A DNA stretch of 64,000 bases, from positions 1-64,000 of the forward strand of contig CAZUFB010000001.1 in the NCBI GenBank assembly GCA_964619775.1, written 5' to 3'. The position numbers were made by a program, and so were the translations under genes. This document shows, piece by piece, positions 35,579-42,751 of this stretch. Positions within the stretch are counted from its first letter, which is position 1. Each line of letters starts with the position of its first letter. Origin of the DNA: CAZUFB01 sp964619775 (GTDB lineage Bacteria; Actinomycetota; Coriobacteriia; Coriobacteriales; UMGS124). The notes under the pieces are model-generated. The model was not told the DNA's origin, did no database searches, and was given only the letters and a program-made list of their open reading frames with translations.

Positions 35579-38223
35579 GCGCGCGCGTCGAGGGGACCGT
35601 TCGGGTGAACGCGTCGCGCGTCTACGACGTCGTGGTGGGCCGCGGCCTGGTCGACGAGGTGGGCGCGCGCCTGCGCGGCGCGGTGCCGGGCTGCGACGGG
35701 GCCGTCCTGCTCGTGACGGACTCCAACGTCGGGCCGCTCTACGCCGACCGCGTCGAGGCTTCGCTTGCCGCGGCGGGCTTCGCCGTGGGGCATGTTGCCG
35801 TGCGGGCGGGAGAGGCGTCGAAGAACCTCGACTCCTACCGGCTGCTCCTGGAGGTGGCCGCGTCGCACGGCCTCACGCGCGCAAGCGCCGTCGTTGCGCT
35901 GGGCGGCGGCGTGGTGGGCGACCTGGCGGGCTTCGCCGCCGCCACCTATATGCGCGGCTGCCACCTGGTGCAGGTCGCCACGTCGCTGCTCGCGATGGTC
36001 GACTCGAGCGTGGGCGGCAAGACCGCCGTCGACCTGACCCAGGGCAAGAACCTCGCGGGCGCCTTCCACCAACCCGACCTCGTGCTGTGCGACCTCGATT
36101 GCCTGGCCACGCTGCCCGCGGAGTACGCGGGAGACGGCATGGGGGAGGTCGCGAAGTACGCCGTGATGGCCGACCCCGAGCTGTTCGACTGGCTGCAAGG
36201 TCCTTTGGAGGGCCAGGAGGCGCGCGTCGTGGAGCGCTGCGTGGCGCTTAAGCGCGACGTGGTGGAGGCCGACGAGCGCGAGGGCGGCGCGCGCAAGCTG
36301 TTGAACCTGGGGCACACGGTGGGACACGCCATCGAGCTGCTGAGCGGCTACACGGTCCCGCACGGCCATGCCGTCGCCGCCGGCACGGCCATCGTGGCGC
36401 GCGCGTGCGCCGCGAGGGGCTGGTGCCCCGAGGGGGACGTGCGCCGCATCGAGGGGCTGCTGCGCTCGCTCGGCCTGCCGACCGCGTCGCGGCGCGGCGC
36501 GGCCGACCTTGCGGCGGCGGCCGTGCACGACAAAAAGCGCGCCGGGGACTGCATCGACGTGGTCGCGGTGCGCGGCGTCGGAAGGGCCGAGGTGCGCCGC
36601 ATGTCCCTTGGCGAGTTTGCCGAGCTGGTCGCGCTGGGCTGTCCGGCCCCCGAGGGGGCGACGTATGCCGAGGACCTCGCACCGGCGGTCGCCGCCGGCG
36701 CGGCACCGGGGCCGGCGGGCTTCAGCGACGCGTTTGCGGCCGTGGACGGCGGGGAACCGCTCGAGGCCGTGGTCCGTCCGGGCACGCTGGGCGGGTCGCT
36801 CGACGCCATCTCGTCCAAGTCTGCCGCGCACCGGCTGCTCGTCTGCGCCGCCCTTGCCGACGCCCCCACGCGCATCCGCTGCACCACGACTTCGCGCGAC
36901 ATCGAGGCGACCTGCGACTGCCTGCGAGCCCTCGGCGCGCGCGTCGGGCGCGTGGGCGACGAGCTGCTGGTTGAGCCGGCGGGCGTCGGCGCCGAGGAGG
37001 GTGCGGACGGCGAAAACCCCTTCGTGTCGGACGGTGTCCCGCAGCTCAGGTGCGGCGAGAGCGGCTCGACGCTGCGGTTCCTGCTGCCGGTGGCATGCGC
37101 ACTCGGCGGCCCGGCGAGCTTTTCCGCCGCAGGGCGCCTGCCCCGGCGCCCGCTCGAGCCGCTGCGCACGCGCCTCGTGGAGCACGGCTGCCAGGTGAGC
37201 CCCCGGTTCATGCCCGACCTCCAGGTGTGGGGGAGGCTGCACGGGGGGGACTTCGACCTGCCGGGCGACGTGAGCTCGCAGTATGCGACGGGCCTGTTGC
37301 TGGCGCTGCCGCTCACCGGCGAGGGTGGCAGGGTCCGCCTGCACGGCTCCGTCGAGTCGCGTCCCTACATCGACATGACCCTCGCCGCCCTGCGCACCTT
37401 CGGCGTCGAGGTCGCCGAATCGTTCGAGCCCGACGGGGAAGGCGGGGAGTGCGCGGTCTTCGCCGTGGATCCGGACGCGCGCTACGCGAGCCCCGGCGCG
37501 GTCGCGGTGGAGGGCGACTGGTCCAACGCGGCGTTCTGGCTCGTCGCCGGGGCGCTGTCGGGCGAGCCGGTGACGGTGACTGGCCTCGGCCTCGCCTCCG
37601 ACCAGGGCGACCTGGCGGTGCTCGACGTGCTCGGCGACATGGGGGCGCACGTTCGCGTGCACCCCGGCGAGGGGTGGGCGCTGGCCTGCGGGCGCGACCC
37701 AGCGACCGGGGAGCCCTGCCGGCTGCACGGCACGACGGTCGACGCGCGCGACGTGCCCGACCTCGTGCCGGTGCTCTGCGTGGCGGCCGCCTGCGCGCAG
37801 GGCGACACGCGCGTCGTGAACGCGGGTCGCCTGCGCCTCAAGGAGTCCGACCGCATCGCGACCACGGCGGAGCTGCTGCGCGGCCTGGGCGTCGGGGTGG
37901 AGGAGCTGCCCGACGGCCTCGTCGTGCACGGGCGGGGGGGCACCTGCGACCCCCTGGCCCCCTGTCTCGACGGCGGCCGTGTGTCCGCGCACGGCGACCA
38001 CCGTATCGCGATGGCGGCGGCCGTCGCCGCGACGCGCGCGGCCGCCCCGGTCGAGATTGCCGGCGCCGAGGCCGTGGCGAAGTCCTACCCCGGGTTCTTC
38101 GCCGACTTCGTGCACCTCGGCGGCTCGGTGGGGCTTGCGCGTGTCGGCTTTGCGGACGGGACGCCCCCTCGCGCCGCGTCGCGCGGCCGCACGCCTTCTG
38201 ACCGTATCGAAAGGGGGCGGTAG
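35575..38223 (+). CDS. aroB/aroA: Bifunctional 3-dehydroquinate synthase / EPSP synthase (AroB-AroA fusion)
   Basis: One uninterrupted 882-residue frame. Residues 1-350 are dehydroquinate synthase: GGGVVGDLAGFAAATYMRG, SLLAMVDSSVGGKTAVD, GMGEVAKYAVM (metal Glu), LGHTVGHAIE and PHGHAVAAG (metal His). A linker of about 40 residues rich in Ala and Gly follows. Residues about 395-865 are EPSP synthase: SSKSAAHRLL (active Lys), RCGESGSTLRFLLP, VDARDVPDLVPVL (catalytic Asp), LRLKESDRI and DHRIAMA. All key residues of both parts are present, so both steps (2 and 6 of the pathway) are probably active. Fused AroB and AroA are known from the fungal AROM protein, but a two-domain AroB-AroA protein is unusual in bacteria. 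The ATG at 35575 overlaps the tyrA stop; aroC follows after 1 base. Confidence 0.95.
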   Translation: MSARVEGTVRVNASRVYDVVVGRGLVDEVGARLRGAVPGCDGAVLLVTDSNVGPLYADRVEASLAAAGFAVGHVAVRAGEASKNLDSYRLLLEVAASHGLTRASAVVALGGGVVGDLAGFAAATYMRGCHLVQVATSLLAMVDSSVGGKTAVDLTQGKNLAGAFHQPDLVLCDLDCLATLPAEYAGDGMGEVAKYAVMADPELFDWLQGPLEGQEARVVERCVALKRDVVEADEREGGARKLLNLGHTVGHAIELLSGYTVPHGHAVAAGTAIVARACAARGWCPEGDVRRIEGLLRSLGLPTASRRGAADLAAAAVHDKKRAGDCIDVVAVRGVGRAEVRRMSLGEFAELVALGCPAPEGATYAEDLAPAVAAGAAPGPAGFSDAFAAVDGGEPLEAVVRPGTLGGSLDAISSKSAAHRLLVCAALADAPTRIRCTTTSRDIEATCDCLRALGARVGRVGDELLVEPAGVGAEEGADGENPFVSDGVPQLRCGESGSTLRFLLPVACALGGPASFSAAGRLPRRPLEPLRTRLVEHGCQVSPRFMPDLQVWGRLHGGDFDLPGDVSSQYATGLLLALPLTGEGGRVRLHGSVESRPYIDMTLAALRTFGVEVAESFEPDGEGGECAVFAVDPDARYASPGAVAVEGDWSNAAFWLVAGALSGEPVTVTGLGLASDQGDLAVLDVLGDMGAHVRVHPGEGWALACGRDPATGEPCRLHGTTVDARDVPDLVPVLCVAAACAQGDTRVVNAGRLRLKESDRIATTAELLRGLGVGVEELPDGLVVHGRGGTCDPLAPCLDGGRVSAHGDHRIAMAAAVAATRAAAPVEIAGAEAVAKSYPGFFADFVHLGGSVGLARVGFADGTPPRAASRGRTPSDRIERGR

Positions 38224-38224
38224 C

Positions 38225-39406
38225 GTGTCCTCGTCTTTTGGCCACAGCGTCCGCGTGCAGGTGTTCGGCCAGTCGCACTCGGCTGCCGTCGGCGTCGTCG
38301 TCGACGGCCTGCCTGCCGGCGAGCCGGTCGACCTCGGTGGGCTTGCCGCGTTCATGGCACGCCGCGCCCCGGGCAAGACCCCTTGGTCGACCCCGCGCAA
38401 GGAGGCCGACGAGGTGGAGGTTCTTTCCGGCCTCAACCCCGACGGCCGCACGTGCGGCGCACCGCTCGCCCTGGTCGTCCACAACACGAACACGCGCTCG
38501 AAAGACTACTCCGAGCTGCGACGCAAGCCGCGCCCCGGCCATGCCGACCTCACGGCGTGGGCGCGCTGGCACGGAGAGCAGGACGTGGCCGGCGGCGGGC
38601 ACTTCTCAGGCCGCCTCACCGGACCCCTGTGCGCGGTCGGAGGCGTGTGTCTGCAGGTGCTCGCCCGCCGCGGCGTTCACGTGGGCGCCCACATCGCGAG
38701 CGTCGCCGGCGTCGAGGACGTCCCGTTCGATTCGCTGCGCGTCGCGCCGGCCGACCTGGCGGAGCCGGCCTCCAAGCCGTTTCCCGTGCTCGACGACGAG
38801 GCCGGCCGCGCGATGCAGGCGGCCATCGCCGGGGCGCGCGCGGCGGGCGACTCGGTCGGCGGCGTCGTCGAGTGCGCCGCCGTCGGCCTGCCCGCGGGCG
38901 TGGGCGCCCCCATGTTCGACGGGCTCGAGAACCGCATCGCGCAGGCCGTCTTCGGTGTCCCCGCGGTCAAGGGGGTCGAGTTCGGGGCCGGCTTCGCCGC
39001 GGCGGGGCTCTACGGCAGCCAGAACAACGACCCCTACCGCGTCGGCGGCGACGGCCGGGTGCGCGCCTGCTCGAACAACGCCGGCGGCATCCTCGGCGGC
39101 GTCTCGACCGGCATGCCGGTCGTCTTCCGCGCCGCGTTCAAGCCCACGCCCTCCATCGGCCTGCCCCAGCGCACCGTGGACCTGGGGGAGGGTGCCGACG
39201 CCGACCTCTCGGTCGTCGGGCGCCACGACCCCTGCATCGTGCCGCGCGCGGTGCCGGTCGTGGAAGCCGCCTGCGCCCTGGCGCTCGCCGACGCCTTGGC
39301 CGACGACGGCCTGCTCGGGCCGGTCAGCGACCTGGGCCGCGACCCCGCCGAGCTCGACCGGCTGCGCCGCCTGTTCGGCGACCGCGCGGCCTGGGGTGCC
39401 CCCTGA
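38225..39406 (+). CDS. aroC: Chorismate synthase
   Basis: A 393-residue final enzyme of the common pathway, an FMN-dependent lyase. FGQSHSAAVGVVVDGLPAG, GRKEADEVE-like RKEADEVEVLSG, RPGHADLTAWARW and the C-terminal SNNAGGILGGVSTGMP are the family motifs. The GTG start at 38225 lies one base after the stop of the fusion gene, with AAAGGGGGCGG upstream. Reduced FMN must be supplied by a separate reductase. Confidence 0.95.
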   Translation: MSSSFGHSVRVQVFGQSHSAAVGVVVDGLPAGEPVDLGGLAAFMARRAPGKTPWSTPRKEADEVEVLSGLNPDGRTCGAPLALVVHNTNTRSKDYSELRRKPRPGHADLTAWARWHGEQDVAGGGHFSGRLTGPLCAVGGVCLQVLARRGVHVGAHIASVAGVEDVPFDSLRVAPADLAEPASKPFPVLDDEAGRAMQAAIAGARAAGDSVGGVVECAAVGLPAGVGAPMFDGLENRIAQAVFGVPAVKGVEFGAGFAAAGLYGSQNNDPYRVGGDGRVRACSNNAGGILGGVSTGMPVVFRAAFKPTPSIGLPQRTVDLGEGADADLSVVGRHDPCIVPRAVPVVEAACALALADALADDGLLGPVSDLGRDPAELDRLRRLFGDRAAWGAP

Positions 39407-39454
39407 CCCTTTTCCTTCCGACCCTCCCGACATCGCCTCCTGAAAGGACCTGCC

Positions 39455-40621
39455 ATGGAACAGACCGCCGAAACCACACCCGACCTGCTTGTCCTGCGCG
39501 ACGAGATGGACGACGTCAACGTCCGGATGCTCGAGCTCTTCGAGCGCCGCATGGACCTGGCGGCGCGCATCGCCGAGGCCAAGCGCGCCACCGGCAAGGC
39601 CGTGAACGACCCCGCCCGCGAGCGCGCCATCCTGGCCGAGGTTCGCGAGAAGGCCGGCGAGGGCATGGGCAGCTACGCCACGGTGCTCTTCTCGCTGCTC
39701 ATGGAGATGAGCCGCGGATACCAGGAGCGCCTGCTGCACCCCACGACCCCGCTGCGCGAGCAAATCGAGGCCGCCCTGTGCGACACCCCCCGGCTCTTCC
39801 CGCCGGCGGCCTCGGTCGCTTGCCAGGGCGTCGAGGGGGCCTACTCGCAGATTGCCTGCGGCAAGATGTTCAAGCACCCCACGGTGAGCTTCTTCAAGAA
39901 CTTCGAGGGCGTCTTCCAGGCCGTTGAGGCCGGCTTCTGCGACTTCGGCGTCGTGCCGCTCGAGAACTCCTCGGCCGGCACCGTCAGCGCGGTGTACGAC
40001 CTCATGATGAAGCACGACTTCCATATCGTGCGCACCTGCCGCCTCAAGGTCGACCACGACCTGCTCGCCCTGCCCGGCGCCACCCTCGACGGCGTCAGGG
40101 AGGTCTTCTCCCACGAGCAGGCCATCGCCCAGTGCGCCGGCTTCCTCGAGGGCCGCAAGGGCGTCAAGGTCACGGCGGTCGCCAATACCGCCGAGGCCGC
40201 GCGCCTCGTGGCCGCCTCGGGCCGCACGGACGTCGCCGCGCTCAGCAGCCGCTCCTGCGCCGAGATCTACGGGCTGGCGACCCTGGCGCGCTCGGTGAAC
40301 GACACGGGCAACAACTACACGCGCTTCGCATGCATCGCCAAGGGCCTGAAGATCTTCCCCGGCGCCGACCGCACCTCGCTCATGATGGTGCTGCCCCACC
40401 AGCCCGGCTCGCTCTACAAGGCTCTTGCGCGCCTGTACTCGCTCGACATCAACATCACCAAGCTCGAGAGCCGCCCCATCCCCGAGCGCGACTTCGAGTT
40501 CATGTTCTACTTCGACCTCGACACGCCGGTGTACGCGCCCGAGTTCGCGGCGCTGCTGTGCGAGCTCGACGACATCTGCGAGGAGTTCACCTATCTGGGG
40601 AGCTATTCCGAGATCGCGTAG
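39455..40621 (+). CDS. pheA: Bifunctional chorismate mutase / prephenate dehydratase (P-protein)
   Basis: A 388-residue phenylalanine-branch enzyme. Residues about 10-95 are an AroQ-class chorismate mutase (LRDEMDDVNVRMLELFERR). Residues about 115-295 are prephenate dehydratase (VACQGVEGAYSQ, VPLENSSAGTV, NNYTRF). Residues about 305-380 are the ACT regulatory domain with ESRP, the phenylalanine-binding motif. Feedback inhibition by phenylalanine is expected from this family. It supplies prephenate for tyrA as well. AAAGGA precedes the ATG. Confidence 0.96.
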   Translation: MEQTAETTPDLLVLRDEMDDVNVRMLELFERRMDLAARIAEAKRATGKAVNDPARERAILAEVREKAGEGMGSYATVLFSLLMEMSRGYQERLLHPTTPLREQIEAALCDTPRLFPPAASVACQGVEGAYSQIACGKMFKHPTVSFFKNFEGVFQAVEAGFCDFGVVPLENSSAGTVSAVYDLMMKHDFHIVRTCRLKVDHDLLALPGATLDGVREVFSHEQAIAQCAGFLEGRKGVKVTAVANTAEAARLVAASGRTDVAALSSRSCAEIYGLATLARSVNDTGNNYTRFACIAKGLKIFPGADRTSLMMVLPHQPGSLYKALARLYSLDINITKLESRPIPERDFEFMFYFDLDTPVYAPEFAALLCELDDICEEFTYLGSYSEIA

Positions 40622-40657
40622 CGGGGACGTCTGTCCGGCGACGGCGAGGAGGCGGGT

Positions 40658-42067
40658 ATGGAACGGGAGCTGGCGACAGGTGGCGGCGCGCCGTTGTTCG
40701 AGCAGGTGCTCGCAGGGGGGCGGAGGCTGGCGTTCGGCCTTGTGGGGGAGCACCTGGGGCACAGCCATTCGCCCGCCATCCACGAGGAGCTGGGCAGCAC
40801 CCCCTACGACCTGGTCGAGGTTCCGCGCGACCGGGTTGCGGCCCTCTTCGCCTCGCGCCGCTTCCGGGGACTCAACGTGACGATTCCCTACAAGCGCGAC
40901 GCGGCCGCCGCCTGCGACGTCCTGTCGGACGCCGCGCGGCGACTGGGCAACGCGAACACCCTGGCGGTGCTTCCCGACGGGACGCTGTTCGGCGACAACA
41001 CCGACTACCACGGCTTTGCGCGCGAGCTTGCGTCGACGGGGGTCGAGGTTGAGGGGCGTGCCTGCCTGGTGCTCGGCGACGGCGGCGCGGCGTCCACGGT
41101 GCGCGCCGTGCTCGCCGACGCCGGTGCCCGCGAGGTTGCGACCGCGACCCGCCGGGGCGGGGCGGCGCCCGAAGTCTTTGACGACGCGGGGCGGCGGGTC
41201 CCCTCGTCCCACGTGACGCTGGCCCAGCTTGCCGATCCTTCCGACCCCGACGGCGCGGCGGTGCGCATGCGGGCCGAGGTCGTCGTCGACGCGACGCCGG
41301 CCGGCATGTACCCCCACGCCGACGACGCCCCTCTCGTCGACCTGGCGGCCTTCCCGCGTCTTGCCTGCGTGTGCGACCTGGTGTACAACCCCCTCGCCAC
41401 CCGGCTTGTGCAGCGCGCCCGAAACCTGGGCGTGCCGGCGGCGGGCGGCCTGCTCATGCTCGTGGCGCAGGCGCGCCGCTCGAGCGACCTGTTTCTGGGG
41501 GTTGAGCGCGGAGAGGACGTCGAGCGCTCCGTGTACGACGCGCTGCTCGGACGCCTCGCGTGCGTGAGCCTCATCGGCATGCCGGGCTGCGGCAAGAGCA
41601 CCGTCGGGCGCGCCTTGGCGCGGGAGCTCGGCTGGGAGTTCGTCGACGTCGACGACCTGGTGCCCCTGCGGGCTGGCAAGCCCATCGAGCGCATCTTTGC
41701 CGAGGACGGCGAGGAGGCGTTCCGCATCCTCGAAGCCGCCTGCACCGCCGAAGCCCTTGCGCGACCGGGCCGTGCGGTTGCCTGCGGGGGAGGGGTGGTG
41801 ACCCGGCCGCACAACCTTCCCGTCTTGCGGCAGAACGGTCCCGTCGTCCTGCTGACCCGCGGCCTCGAGGCCGAAGACGGCGAGGAGCTGCCGGTGGACG
41901 GGAGGCCCGTGAGCCGGGCAAAAGGCGTGGAGCGCCTGCGCGCCGAGCGCGCCCCGCTCTACCGGGCCTGGGCCGACGCGTCGGTCGACCCCGTACCCGG
42001 CGACCCTGCCGCCACCGCCCGCCGCGCCGCCGAGACGGTGCGCGGCCTGCTGGCGAACATGCGGTAG
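40658..42067 (+). CDS. aroE/aroK: Bifunctional shikimate dehydrogenase / shikimate kinase (AroE-AroK fusion)
   Basis: A 469-residue fusion. Residues 1-290 are shikimate dehydrogenase: GHSHSPAIHEEL, LNVTIPYKRDA with the catalytic Lys, GDNTDYHGF with the catalytic Asp, and the NADP loop VLGDGGAAST. Residues about 300-469 are shikimate kinase: Walker A GMPGCGKSTVG, VDVDDLV (shikimate Asp), ACGGGVV, and the lid/nucleotide region RAERAPLYR. The two steps are neither adjacent products nor far apart (steps 4 and 5), so channelling is conceivable. The ATG at 40658 has GAGGAGG; pheA ends 36 bases upstream. Confidence 0.95.
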   Translation: MERELATGGGAPLFEQVLAGGRRLAFGLVGEHLGHSHSPAIHEELGSTPYDLVEVPRDRVAALFASRRFRGLNVTIPYKRDAAAACDVLSDAARRLGNANTLAVLPDGTLFGDNTDYHGFARELASTGVEVEGRACLVLGDGGAASTVRAVLADAGAREVATATRRGGAAPEVFDDAGRRVPSSHVTLAQLADPSDPDGAAVRMRAEVVVDATPAGMYPHADDAPLVDLAAFPRLACVCDLVYNPLATRLVQRARNLGVPAAGGLLMLVAQARRSSDLFLGVERGEDVERSVYDALLGRLACVSLIGMPGCGKSTVGRALARELGWEFVDVDDLVPLRAGKPIERIFAEDGEEAFRILEAACTAEALARPGRAVACGGGVVTRPHNLPVLRQNGPVVLLTRGLEAEDGEELPVDGRPVSRAKGVERLRAERAPLYRAWADASVDPVPGDPAATARRAAETVRGLLANMR

Positions 42068-42147
42068 CGGATCTCGAACGGCGTCGGTTGCAGCCCAGCT
42101 TCGGTGCCGCCTTCCCGGAACTCCTTCGGAGGGCGGGCGCCGTCCTG

Positions 42148-42171
42148 CCGTGCGCCGCGCGCGGCGCACGG
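42148..42171 (+). other. GC hairpin between aroE/aroK and aroQ
   Basis: An 11-base inverted repeat (42148-42158 with 42161-42171) around two bases, directly before the aroQ ribosome site. There is no T-run, so it is not a classic terminator; it may limit read-through or tune aroQ. Confidence 0.4.
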
Positions 42172-42206
42172 ACCGAACAACTTGCGACTGCGAGGAGGAA
42201 CGAGCT

Positions 42207-42644
42207 ATGAAGGCCCTGGTCATCGACGGTCCCAACATCAACCTGCTCGGTCTGCGCGAACCCGGCATCTACGGCACGCAGAGCTACGAGGCTCTCTGCG
42301 CGCTCATCGGGCGTGCCGGTGCGGAGCTTGGCTTTGATGAGGTCGCCCACGTCCAGTCGAACCACGAGGGCGACCTGGTCGACGCCATCCAGCGCGCCCA
42401 CGGCGTCTACGACGGCATCGTCATCAACCCTGCGGCCTACACCCATACGAGCGTGGCCGTCCTCGACGCCCTCAAGGCAGTGGCGCTGCCGGCCGTGGAG
42501 GTCCATATCAGCGACGTGGCCTCGCGCGAGGACTTTCGCCAGGTGTCCTACGCCCGCCTGGCCTGCTTTGCGACCGTGAGCGGCGAGGGTATCGAAGGCT
42601 ACCGCCACGCACTGCGGTTGCTGGCCGAGCGCCTACGGGGCTAG
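42207..42644 (+). CDS. aroQ: Type II 3-dehydroquinate dehydratase
   Basis: A 145-residue dodecameric-type dehydroquinase, step 3 of the pathway. The N-terminus reads IDGPNINLLGLREPGIYG with the catalytic Tyr in the lid, followed by SNHEGDLVD, NPAAYTHTSVA and VEVHISD. The ATG at 42207 has GAGGAGG. It is the last gene of the cluster, 139 bases after the fusion gene, and may also be transcribed separately. Confidence 0.96.
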   Translation: MKALVIDGPNINLLGLREPGIYGTQSYEALCALIGRAGAELGFDEVAHVQSNHEGDLVDAIQRAHGVYDGIVINPAAYTHTSVAVLDALKAVALPAVEVHISDVASREDFRQVSYARLACFATVSGEGIEGYRHALRLLAERLRG

Positions 42645-42670
42645 AGCGGTCCGCAGCACCGCCGAGCGAA

Positions 42671-42751
42671 GCGAGTCGCGCGGGGACGGTGCGTGCAAAG
42701 GTATGCGTGCCCGGGCACGACGAAACGCGGCGTTTTTGCGGATTGCCCTAG
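42671..42751 (-). repeat. Intergenic repeat, copy B
   Basis: On the minus strand it starts CTAGGGCAATCCGCAAAAAC, then GCCGCGTTTCGTCG, CCCGGGCACGCATACC and a GC tail. The first 52 bases match copy A closely. It begins at the stop codon of the transglutaminase gene and fills the gap to aroQ. Confidence 0.65.

Noticed and set aside
35338..38493. 1051-codon minus-strand frame opposite aroB/aroA
   Set aside because: Antisense shadow of the fusion gene; no motifs.
38606..42268. 1220-codon minus-strand frame opposite aroC, pheA and aroE/aroK
   Set aside because: It crosses three well-supported genes and shows only shadow composition. Length alone is not evidence at this GC content.
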